Source: Pyxidicoccus parkwaysis (GTDB taxonomy: Bacteria > Myxococcota > Myxococcia > Myxococcales > Myxococcaceae). From it: DNA of 64,000 nt. Shown piece after piece: positions 43,801 to 50,764 of the stretch. The position numbers were made by a program, and so were the translations under genes. Where the stretch lies: positions 992,001-1,056,000 of the forward strand of contig NZ_CP071090.1 of assembly GCF_017301735.1 (NCBI RefSeq), read 5' to 3'. The notes below the pieces were generated by a model. The model searched no databases and had not been told where the DNA came from. It saw nothing but the letters and a program-made list of their open reading frames with translations. The first letter of the stretch is position 1; each line of letters starts with the position of its first letter.

Positions 43801-44345
43801 CCACCGAGCGCGGCGGCGTGCTGCCCTTCGTGCGTGGCTTCGCCTCGGGCGCGAGCGAGGCGCGGCAGGTGGCGAAGGAGATTGCACGGCTCATCCGCGA
43901 GGAGGGCGTGCACCCCGGTGACATCCTGGTGGTGGCTCCGGTGATGCCCTCGCAGTACACGGAGGCGCTGACGCGCGCGGGTGTGCCGGCGGAGGCGTAC
44001 GGAGGGAAGGGCGGCCGGGACGTGACGGACTTCCGCGTGAGCGGGGTGGACCACGTGCGCGCCACCACGGTGTTCTCGTGCAAGGGGCACGAGTGCCCCA
44101 TCGTGTTCTTCGCGGGACTGGATGCGCTGGACACGGTGGAGAACTGGATGGCCGGTGGGCGCGAGCGCACGGCGCGCGAAATCGAGCGCATCCGCCGGGC
44201 CATGTTCTACGTGGGCTCCACGCGAGCGATGAAGCGGCAGTACCTCACGGGCGTGCGCGGCGCGCGCTTCCTCCGCGTGGCCGCGCACTACGTGGAGACG
44301 CTCGGAGGGCTCATCTCCTCCGCGCCCGAGAGCGCGAAGGAGTGA
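40818..44345 (+). CDS. Double superfamily 1 helicase (Upf1-like fused to UvrD-like)
   Basis: From ATG 40818 the protein has 1,175 residues; a GTG at 40743 would add 25. The first helicase (~150-720) is Upf1/Dna2-like (SF1B): Walker A GPPGTGKTT near 280, Walker B VVDEAGMV near 447, LAGDPKQIGPV, QHRMHPDI, STIHRQQGTQYD and AASRARDYLLV. A proline-rich linker follows (~735-755). The second helicase (~765-1160) is UvrD/Rep-like: AGSGKTYV near 782, FVDEAQDMD near 863, MDDSQNVYG, ETFRATRDILD, TTVFSCKGHE and YVGSTRAMKRQYL. Both motif sets look complete. Each family unwinds or moves along nucleic acid; why they are joined is unknown. Confidence 0.92.
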   Translation: MTHRMHDEAGEAREASSTGDAPRELHVEYDDAPVASGAVRSRNALGTRSPGMEPRVAPPTPVSPNPMLVLGRLKRGAVDPDGVPSVDVAATPAASQAEREAMQASVSAGKRREVWTPPAYLPEDLREALMAERSQYRAQLLQDVREVSLQSPTVLSLIPRPAADPDWSGGSVLGFHGEDCVFGGDVVHLDFESGRVFASPGHGDDVDRRALSAERWCYRPYDFAEALCRAASAYEERQPALLQALRRAAGEETPPALSEKDAEKLPVDRLWSQPWGCVWGPPGTGKTTAVADLIARSLRAFPNERILAVAPTNRAADELVMRVSALLEREPIPLRSLRSIFRGGTGASDALAKLPTVVVEDSQKGGKLRSSIEERERELLLQRIRGGPAHELAKLQAELRGLRGKVKDPTLKEAEKGDCPLMVLTVHRALRLVAELEGKQTFSRLVVDEAGMVTRAATALMAPLAERVTLAGDPKQIGPVSRAAEGSGKDTQKWLRASGLSHLEDAVKDAGRPDVLLLRIQHRMHPDIAKVVSHFCYGGALEDGDIVKARAARPAPVSAFAETRAGWVVLDSLTRDARRLTHGRGETGSGYQRELSANLAVSLAREAVRSGLSVLCVTPYRAQAALLRRLGNSSGLRGDVFSASTIHRQQGTQYDVVLVDTVAGGRPFPPHTLVPMLNVAASRARDYLLVLASRDEARAATIPQRFLTLLPRLRVLSSEPLKLEPLPLPQKPPPPPPPAPAPPASLGGEIEGARPARPLFTHEQVSLFERRFDDGHHLVRGVAGSGKTYVLAHWVARYLLEHEDTQVLVSFFNRALAPLVEKLLTEALVQRAGRERVRALRSRVAVKHVGALRRSEPGSFDAVFVDEAQDMDAKGLAMLYGLVRPHTLADGRQVRCFQLFMDDSQNVYGQIPIDMLKEQLPEGLSFRGRTRVLKETFRATRDILDIAFNVVLDPLRQHQTSEPGMREYMKVGELAREGLLWLPEETLEGLFRVQSTERGGVLPFVRGFASGASEARQVAKEIARLIREEGVHPGDILVVAPVMPSQYTEALTRAGVPAEAYGGKGGRDVTDFRVSGVDHVRATTVFSCKGHECPIVFFAGLDALDTVENWMAGGRERTAREIERIRRAMFYVGSTRAMKRQYLTGVRGARFLRVAAHYVETLGGLISSAPESAKE

Positions 44346-44369
44346 CGAGCGTCCCGCGGTACGGCCCGG

Positions 44370-44903
44370 CTACCGGGGCGTCTGCCTGATGCTTTGGGTG
44401 GTGATGTTGACGCCCGTGTCGTGCGCGGCCTTGAGGACATTCACTGCCACGTTCACGACGAACTTCTTCGTGGCTGTCAGGCGCGCTTCGTAATCCTTGA
44501 TGGGGTTGGGGTTGCCATCCGATTCATGCTTGGGGTCGATCGCGTTGAGCGTGCAGCCCAACTCCGTCGTCTCGTCCGTCTTCTGGGTCTCCGCGCACGG
44601 CACCTTGAGGATGTTGTACGCCGTCCCGGGGAGGAGTCCTTGCTGGGTGGTCCCCTCGGCCACCGAGCCCTTCTCTCCCTGCCCAGGCGTTCCGTCCTTG
44701 CGCTCGACGACGCGCCCGCTGCGCGGGTCCACCAGGAAGGTGGAGCTGCGGCTGGCGTCATGGACGTCCTGCAGGGTGATGAGGACGAGCGTCCCGGCGG
44801 GGATGTCCCGCGACGGGTCGAAGTCCGGCTCCTGCGGCCGGTGGTCGCGCCAGCAGGCCGACAGCGCGAGAAGACACGAAAGAGGCAAAAGGAGTTTCTT
44901 CAT
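44370..44903 (-). CDS. Lipoprotein downstream of the CHAT-domain gene
   Basis: ATG 44903 follows AAAAGGAG (reverse strand AGAGGCAAAAGGAG). The 177-aa product has a lipoprotein signal (MKKLLLPLSCLLALSAC). The mature part begins with an acidic segment and has the pattern GTLVLITLQDVHDASRSSTFLVDP...GRVVERKDGTPG, then a Cys pair (VPCAETQ, ELGCTL). I recognise no family. It lies 29 bases downstream of the CHAT gene and probably belongs to the sigma/anti-sigma-CHAT operon, which suggests an envelope role in the same pathway. Confidence 0.7.
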   Translation of the reverse strand: MKKLLLPLSCLLALSACWRDHRPQEPDFDPSRDIPAGTLVLITLQDVHDASRSSTFLVDPRSGRVVERKDGTPGQGEKGSVAEGTTQQGLLPGTAYNILKVPCAETQKTDETTELGCTLNAIDPKHESDGNPNPIKDYEARLTATKKFVVNVAVNVLKAAHDTGVNITTQSIRQTPR

Positions 44904-44932
44904 GAGGGCGTAGCTCTGGCTGTGAGGTGGGA

Positions 44933-47875
44933 CTACTCGAAGAGCAGCACCTGCCGCACCCACGTGCTTCCGTGGTGCTGCAGCCAGGACTGCCGCTCAT
45001 CCCGGAGGGCCACGGCGGCGTGCGTCCCCGCCCGGATGCGTGCGAGCACCGGGTCGAAGAAGGCCGCCGCCTCGGCATCGGGAATCTCCTCGGTGGCCGC
45101 CAGGACGGCCCGGGCCCCGGACTCGATGAAGGCGAGCGGAAGCCCGAAGTTCTCGTAGGTATACGCACTGGTGTGTGCCGCGTAACACGCGGCGAGCACC
45201 ACCACGGGATGCCCGCGCAGCCGCTGCTCGCGCAAGTCTCCCGTGGTGAGCGCGAAGCGCCCCGTATCACTCATGGGGGAGAGCACGAGCACGGACGCGT
45301 CCGCCACGCCGGGGTCGATGATTCCGTGCGCGTGGACCTGCACCTCCGTCGCGTCCCGCATGGCCTCCAGCACGCGGACCGGCGTGGCCGCCGCGCCGCG
45401 CAGCACGGTGACATTCGGGTCCTCCGGCGTCGTCGTGCTCCACGGGCGGAGCGCGGGAAGCCGCAGCGACGCGGGCGCCCGCACATCCGTGACGACCAGT
45501 CTGCGCTCCCTCACCTGTGGCGCCTGCGGCGCTGCCGCGGGACCGACACGGTAGGACCACGCAAGCTCCGGGGGCAGCAGGCCCGCCCGGCCCTGAACGG
45601 GAGGACGCGCGAGGACGTCCACGCTCGGACAGGCGCGCAGCGCCTCCACGACGTCCGGAGGCACCAGTCCCTCGACTCCGTCGAGGGGCACCTTCCGTCC
45701 CGCGTCGTAGTGTCCGGTGATGCGGCCCGCGTCGTCCCGGGCCACCACGAAGGTGCGCTCGTCGTCCACCGTGACGCCCAGCACGCACCGCGCCGGCACG
45801 GAGATGCCATGCTCCTCCGCGAAGAGGGCGAGCCCCTGCTCCAGCTCACCGTTCCGGCCCGCATCCAGGATGAGGGAGGTGTAGCTGTAGACGCGGGCCT
45901 TGCGCGCGCTCACGTCGGAGGCCGGCAGCTTCGCGGCTTCATCCAGGGCCTGCCGCAGCAACTGCTGACCCCGCGCGCGGTCCTGCTCGAGGAAGTAGCG
46001 GCCCTCGACGTGGCGAAGCAACGCCAGGTCTCCCGGCTCCTGGCTGTCGGCTTCCCGCAGGACGGCCAGCGCGTCGACGAACTGCTGGGTGTCTCCGGGC
46101 TGGTGCTGGTCCGTGCGAGCCAGGTCCGCGAGCAGGGAGATGCGGGCCATGGAGGGCTTCCGGCCGCAGCGTGAAGCCCGGTCGAGCTGCTGGCGCGCGC
46201 CCGTGAAGTCCAGCGCCCGGTGGTGGGCGAGGGCGAGGTTGGTGAGTGTCACCTCCAAGCCGGCGCAGCTCTCGGGCGTCTGTGCGACCAGTTCCTCCAG
46301 ATAGGCCCGTGCCATCACGAGGTCATTGCGGGTCCGGGCCACCTGTCCCAGGTCCGGGAGGAGGACTCGCTGGGTGCCCCACTCCTGGCTGGCGCGCGCC
46401 AGGGCCATGGCCTCGAGGAAGTGCGCGTTGGCCTCGACGGGACGGTTCAGGCGGACGCTCACCAGGCCCAGCTCACGCATCATCGTCATGCAGCGGTAGC
46501 CCTGCCTCGCGTCGTTCCGGCACGACTGCACCGCCGCCTCGAGTCGCTCCTGGGCGCCATAGAGGTCGTCGCGCAGGGCCTCCGCCTTGGCCTGCTGCTC
46601 CTCCGCGAGCAGCGTGAACCACGGGTCCTTCGTGGCCAGCGCCAGCGCACGGTACTCATCCGGGTGCTCCCGCGGGTCTCCGTATGCCAGTGCTCCCAGG
46701 AGGATGTCCTCCTGGCGGGCCTCCCGCAGCCGCGAGATGAAGGCCTCCGCCTCCGCTCCCTTCAGCTCGCTCTTGGTGAGCCGGATGTAGTCCCGAGCCA
46801 GCGGCGCGCGGACGGCGAAGTCCTGCCGGGCGGCGCGCCGCAGGGAATCCTCCAGATGGGAGCCGCCCTGCTTCTCATCCAGCTTCGCGGCCAGCGGGCG
46901 CAGGGCCTCCAGGCGCTCGGGCGAGGTCGCGGTCCGCATGGCGTTGTAGAGGCACACGCGCGCCATGCCCGGCAGAGCCTCCGCCTGCTGGAGGGTGAGG
47001 GGCTCGCCGCCCTCCACCATGCGCTGGCAGTCCTCCCGCGCGCCCTTCCAGTCCTTTCTCTCCGCCTCCGCGGCGCCCCGGAGCTCGCGGGCCTTCTGGG
47101 CGGCTTCGTCGCTCCAGCCCGGCTCCTTCAGCGCGGCGACCTGCTCGAAGGACTCCGCCGCTTGCAGCGGCAGGCCGAGCGCCCTGAGCGCGAGCCCCCG
47201 GTTCCAGAGGGCCTGTGGGTGCTGGGGCCGTGCTTTCAGCGCACGTTCCTGCAGTTGCAGCGCCTCATGCCAGTCCTGCCGCTGCATGGCCACGACGGCA
47301 CGGTCCGAGTCCAGGTCCGGTGACGCGGGCAGCTTGCCGAGGTAGGCGGTGGCCTGCCCCAGCTCCCCACGCAGCAGGAAGGCCGTGGCCAGTCCCCGGT
47401 CATCCCCGGCCTTCTCCAATTGCGCCATCGCGTGCATGGGCAACGGCTGCGCCACCGTGCCCTGGCTGCGCATCACCTCGTAGGGCTTGTGCCGGTCCGC
47501 GCCCGGAAGCGTCAGCCGGGCCTCCATCAGGCGGGTGGGGGCCCGGGCCAGCCACAGGGCGTCCGCGTCCGGCTGGGAGTCCGCGCGCGATAAAACGACC
47601 AGCGTGGCGACGCCCGCGGCCAGCGCCAGCGGCACCGCCATCAGCCACGCCCTGCGCCGCCACGGGGACGCCAGCGGCGTCACGGCACGGCCGGGCCCGG
47701 GCGCTTCATCGTCCGTGTTCACCACGTCGTCGGCGAGCAGCTCCATGGCGAGGAGCTCCTTCATCCGCGCCTCGCACGCGCCGCAGCGGGTGAGGTGGTG
47801 CCGGAAGTTCTCCGCTTCCACGGGCGGCAGCTCCCCGTCGACGAAGCGCTCCAGCCTTTCGCACAGCTCGCTCAT
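44933..47875 (-). CDS. Zinc-finger anti-sigma module fused to TPR repeats and a CHAT protease
   Basis: A 980-aa membrane protein. Residues ~1-40 form a zf-HC2 anti-sigma zinc finger (H27-x3-C31-x2-C34 in HHLTRCGACEA). One transmembrane helix lies at ~76-96. Residues ~170-640 carry TPR-like repeats (ALQLQERALKARPQHPQALWNRGLAL, AHFLEAMALARA). The C-terminal ~300 residues are a CHAT caspase-like domain with the catalytic His in VHAHG near 849 and Cys in VVLAACYAA near 896. The ATG overlaps the sigma factor stop (ATGA, 47872-47875). Topology would put the zinc finger inside and TPR-CHAT outside the cytoplasmic membrane. Confidence 0.9.
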   Translation of the reverse strand: MSELCERLERFVDGELPPVEAENFRHHLTRCGACEARMKELLAMELLADDVVNTDDEAPGPGRAVTPLASPWRRRAWLMAVPLALAAGVATLVVLSRADSQPDADALWLARAPTRLMEARLTLPGADRHKPYEVMRSQGTVAQPLPMHAMAQLEKAGDDRGLATAFLLRGELGQATAYLGKLPASPDLDSDRAVVAMQRQDWHEALQLQERALKARPQHPQALWNRGLALRALGLPLQAAESFEQVAALKEPGWSDEAAQKARELRGAAEAERKDWKGAREDCQRMVEGGEPLTLQQAEALPGMARVCLYNAMRTATSPERLEALRPLAAKLDEKQGGSHLEDSLRRAARQDFAVRAPLARDYIRLTKSELKGAEAEAFISRLREARQEDILLGALAYGDPREHPDEYRALALATKDPWFTLLAEEQQAKAEALRDDLYGAQERLEAAVQSCRNDARQGYRCMTMMRELGLVSVRLNRPVEANAHFLEAMALARASQEWGTQRVLLPDLGQVARTRNDLVMARAYLEELVAQTPESCAGLEVTLTNLALAHHRALDFTGARQQLDRASRCGRKPSMARISLLADLARTDQHQPGDTQQFVDALAVLREADSQEPGDLALLRHVEGRYFLEQDRARGQQLLRQALDEAAKLPASDVSARKARVYSYTSLILDAGRNGELEQGLALFAEEHGISVPARCVLGVTVDDERTFVVARDDAGRITGHYDAGRKVPLDGVEGLVPPDVVEALRACPSVDVLARPPVQGRAGLLPPELAWSYRVGPAAAPQAPQVRERRLVVTDVRAPASLRLPALRPWSTTTPEDPNVTVLRGAAATPVRVLEAMRDATEVQVHAHGIIDPGVADASVLVLSPMSDTGRFALTTGDLREQRLRGHPVVVLAACYAAHTSAYTYENFGLPLAFIESGARAVLAATEEIPDAEAAAFFDPVLARIRAGTHAAVALRDERQSWLQHHGSTWVRQVLLFE

Positions 47876-48420
47876 GACTCGGCCCTGCCCTCACGCGGCG
47901 CATCGCCGGGCGTCAGCATCTCCCGCAGCGCCTGCCGCGCCTCGGAGAGCCACCGTCCCACCGTCCCCTCGGGCGCGCGGAGCTGCTGGGCAATGGCCCG
48001 GTAGCGCAGCCCCGAGGCATGCAGCAGGTACGCCTGCCGCACGTGCGGAGGCCGGAGCCGGTCGATGGCGCGCTGGAAGTCGTCCTTCGTGACGCGCTCC
48101 CACTGCTCCGCGGGCTCGGGCTCGCCCGTCGAGTCCCCCTGCACCACGCGCAGCGCGGGCGCGCCCAGGACTTCGGTGCGCCGGCGGCGGCAGTGGTCCA
48201 GGAAGCGGTTGCTCAGCGTGGTGCTCAGCCACACGCTCACCGCGCCCGCGTTCTCTCCCACCAGCTTGTCGAAGTGACGGTACGCACGCTCCAGCGTCTC
48301 CTGCACGAGGTCCTCCGGCTCAATGCCTCCCCCCGCGCACAGACGCCGGGCCACCCTCAAGAGGCCGGGACGCCGTGCTCGCGCGAATTCGTCGAATTGG
48401 CGGTGCTGCCCTTCATCCAT
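47872..48420 (-). CDS. ECF-type RNA polymerase sigma factor
   Basis: From ATG 48420 the protein has 182 residues (an ATG at 48447 is also possible). Sigma region 2 covers ~15-80 (IEPEDLVQETLERAYRHFD, STTLSNRFLDHCRRRR) and region 4 lies at ~120-175 (LRYRAIAQQLRAPEGTVGRWLSEARQAL). It lacks regions 1 and 3, as ECF factors do. Its stop overlaps the start of the anti-sigma/TPR/CHAT gene, so the pair is translationally coupled. It should be held by that protein's zinc finger until a signal arrives. The 173 bases upstream contain no gene; GGGAATTCCC at 48501-48510 is a short palindrome of unknown meaning. Confidence 0.88.
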   Translation of the reverse strand: MDEGQHRQFDEFARARRPGLLRVARRLCAGGGIEPEDLVQETLERAYRHFDKLVGENAGAVSVWLSTTLSNRFLDHCRRRRTEVLGAPALRVVQGDSTGEPEPAEQWERVTKDDFQRAIDRLRPPHVRQAYLLHASGLRYRAIAQQLRAPEGTVGRWLSEARQALREMLTPGDAPREGRAES

Positions 48421-48593
48421 CGCTGCGCCGCCCCCTGCTCCCCTCATCTCATGTCGTTCCACGCGTGGAGCGCCCCCTGCGCGCGGGGAGAACGCGCACC
48501 GGGAATTCCCTTCGGTGAAATCGTATCCCACTTCGCGTCGGGGCGGGGCTTCCGTGACTCACCCGAAAAGCGAGTCTCAGGGCGGAGAGGGCT

Positions 48594-49796
48594 TCAGCCC
48601 AGGAGCGAGGCCGCCAGGGCGGACCAGTCCGTCCCGGGCGGAAGGCGGCCCTCGGCGTGCTCCGGGCGTCCGCCACCGCGGCCTCCGGCGGCCTCGGCGG
48701 CCTTCTTGAGGAAGGCGCCGCACCCGAAGGTGGATTGGGCGCCCCGGGCGATGAGGACGGGCATGCCCTCCGGCAGCCGGCCCGCGAGCAGCACCACCGC
48801 CTCCGGCCGTGAGGTGAGGCGTGCGGCCACGGCGCGAAGCTGCTCCGGCCCGGCTCCGTCCAGCACCGCCACCACGCGCTTGTCGGGGGACGCGTCCAGC
48901 GCGGCGGCGAGCTCCACGGCGGCGTGCTCCGCCAGCTTCGCGCGCGCGGCGCCCAGGGCCTCGCGGGCCTCGGTCAGCTCGCGGCGCAGCTTGTCCACGG
49001 CGGTGGGGACTTCCGGCACGCCGCAGGTGAAGGCCCGGGCCATGCCGCGCAGGATTCCGGCCTCCTCCCACAGCTCGCGCCGCGCGCGGGGGCCGGCGGA
49101 GAAGAGGACGCGGCCCTTGCCCTTGTAGCGCTCCACGCCCAGCACCCGCACCATGCCCACCTGCCCGGTGCGCGTGCAGTGCGTGCCGCCGCACGGGGAC
49201 ACGTCGAAGTCGCCAATCTGGATGACGCGGATGTTGTCCGTCACCTTGGGCGCGCGGCGCAGCGGCAGCGCGGCCAGCTCCTCCGGCGTGGGGAAGAAGG
49301 CGCGGATGGCGATGTCCTCGTCGATGGCGGCATTCACCCGCGCCTCCGCCTCGGCCACCTGCCGCTCGTCCAGCGTGTCCTGGTCCGTGTCGATGGTGCA
49401 CAGCGTCTCGCCCAGGCGGGAGGAGACGGTGGCGGCGTTCATCACGTCCACCAGCGCGCGGGACAGCATGTGCTGGCCGGTGTGCAGCGACATGTTGGTC
49501 CGGCGGCGCTCCCCGTCCACCACGCCCGTCAGTTCGGTGCCGGGCGCGGGGAGGGTGGTGCCCTCCGGGACGTCCACCAGGTGGTGCACGGTGCCGGCGT
49601 CATCCACCTGCACGTCGCGCACGGGCAGGCCGCCGAGCATGCCCCGGTCTCCCATCTGCCCACCGGCCTCCGGGTAGAAGGCGGTGCGCTCCAGCACCAG
49701 CGACGGGGTGCCCTGCCAGTTCGCATGCGCGACGACGCGGCCGGTGAAGCGGTGGAGGAAGGGGTCTGCGTAGTAGAGGCGCTCGGTGGTGGACAT
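48594..49796 (-). CDS. alaX: Alanyl-tRNA editing protein (AlaX-type with DHHA1 domain)
   Basis: AlaX hydrolyses mischarged tRNA(Ala). The 400-aa protein (ATG 49796) starts with the AlaRS beta-barrel-like segment (RVVAHANWQGTPSLVLERTAFYPEAGGQMGDRG). The zinc/catalytic motifs HTGQH near residue 101 and CGGTHC near 200 are intact. The C-terminal ~150 residues form a DHHA1 domain (ELAAALDASPDKRVVAV, FGCGAFLKKAAEAAGGRGGGRPEHAEG), so it is the long form. There is no aminoacylation domain, so it is not a truncated AlaRS. It is divergent from the DsbA-like gene. Confidence 0.92.
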   Translation of the reverse strand: MSTTERLYYADPFLHRFTGRVVAHANWQGTPSLVLERTAFYPEAGGQMGDRGMLGGLPVRDVQVDDAGTVHHLVDVPEGTTLPAPGTELTGVVDGERRRTNMSLHTGQHMLSRALVDVMNAATVSSRLGETLCTIDTDQDTLDERQVAEAEARVNAAIDEDIAIRAFFPTPEELAALPLRRAPKVTDNIRVIQIGDFDVSPCGGTHCTRTGQVGMVRVLGVERYKGKGRVLFSAGPRARRELWEEAGILRGMARAFTCGVPEVPTAVDKLRRELTEAREALGAARAKLAEHAAVELAAALDASPDKRVVAVLDGAGPEQLRAVAARLTSRPEAVVLLAGRLPEGMPVLIARGAQSTFGCGAFLKKAAEAAGGRGGGRPEHAEGRLPPGTDWSALAASLLG

Positions 49797-49942
49797 GACG
49801 CCGGAAGGGATAACACGGGCGCGCTGAAACTGACGCGCGGCTCCCGTCACTCCTTGTGCGCGCGGGCTGGATGGCCCAGCGCCGCCGGCTCCCCCAGCGG
49901 GAGTCCCGGCGTCCATTTCCCACACACGAAAGAGGTCTTCCC

Positions 49943-50593
49943 ATGAAGCTCATGGTCTCCACCGCCATGGCCGCAGGTGCCCTGCTCTCGCTGTCCCTCC
50001 CCGCGTTCGCCGGTGAGGACGGTTGTGGCAAGGAGTGCCCCAAGGGGCACCACGCTCAAGTCCATGGCGGCAACCCCATCGCCGCCACGCCTCGCGCGGA
50101 TGCGCCCTCCATCGGCGCTCGCGATGCGCGCGTGACGGTGGAGGTGTGGTCGGACTTCCAGTGCCCCTTCTGCCAGCGGGGCTCCGAAATCGTCGACGGG
50201 CTGCGGGCGAAGTACGGCGACCAGGTGCGCATCGTCTTCCGCCACCACCCGCTGCCCATGCACGCCAACGCGCGCCTCGCCGCCATCGCCTCCATGGCCG
50301 CGAGCGAGCAGGGCAAGTTCTGGCAGATGCATGACGTGCTCTTCGACAACCAGAAGGCCCTGGACCGCGCGTCGCTGGAGGGCTACGCGAAGGCCCTCGG
50401 CCTGGACCTGGTGCGCTTCCAGAAGGCGCTCGACAGCACCACGTGGGCCAACTACGTCGACGCGGACGCGCTGGAGGCGCAGAAGCGCGGCATCGCCGGC
50501 ACACCCTTCTTCTTCGTCAACGGCAAGGCCATCATGGGCGCGCAGCCGATGGAGAGCTTCACCCAGGTCATCGACGCCGAGCTGAAGCGCTGA
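49943..50593 (+). CDS. Exported DsbA-like thiol oxidoreductase
   Basis: The 216-aa protein starts at ATG 49943 with a signal peptide (MKLMVSTAMAAGALLSLSLPAFA, cleavage near residue 23). The mature protein has an N-terminal Cys pair (GCGKECPKG) and a thioredoxin_4/DsbA-like domain with CPFC in WSDFQCPFCQRG, a long helical insertion and the cis-Pro loop GTPFFFVNG. It should make or shuffle disulfides in periplasmic proteins. It is divergent from alaX and stands alone on its strand. Confidence 0.9.
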   Translation: MKLMVSTAMAAGALLSLSLPAFAGEDGCGKECPKGHHAQVHGGNPIAATPRADAPSIGARDARVTVEVWSDFQCPFCQRGSEIVDGLRAKYGDQVRIVFRHHPLPMHANARLAAIASMAASEQGKFWQMHDVLFDNQKALDRASLEGYAKALGLDLVRFQKALDSTTWANYVDADALEAQKRGIAGTPFFFVNGKAIMGAQPMESFTQVIDAELKR

Positions 50594-50609
50594 GCGCGTG
50601 GCCCGGCCC

Positions 50610-50764
50610 TCAGGCCGGATTCCACTCCACGCGCAGCCTCCGGGGGCCCCGGTGCAGGACGTTGGGCACGTACTGCACCGCATTGCCTGGGGCGAGCCGC
50701 AGGCCGGGCAGCCGCTCCAGCGCGATGCGCACCTCCACGCTCCCCAGCGTCACCGGGCGCCGCC
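50610..50764 (-). pseudogene. C-terminal remnant of a cytochrome P450 gene
   Basis: Read on the minus strand, the ~50 codons before the stop at 50610 spell VEVRIALERLPGLRLAPGNA and YVPNVLHRGPRRLRVEW, closely resembling the P450 C-terminal strand pair (LPGLRLA...LRGPxxLPVxW). The haem-binding FGxGxHxCxG motif and everything before it are absent; the histidine kinase gene abuts at 50765. It may be a deletion remnant or a captured 3' fragment. The call is by motif memory and needs a search. Confidence 0.55.

Noticed and set aside
42621..44288. A 555-codon minus-strand open frame opposite the second helicase
   Set aside because: The helicase motifs on the plus strand are complete; the antisense product is His/Arg/Ala-rich with no domain.
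44353..44378. Hairpin CGGTA...TACCG between the helicase and the lipoprotein gene
   Set aside because: The stem is short and overlaps the lipoprotein stop codon; it cannot be told from background.
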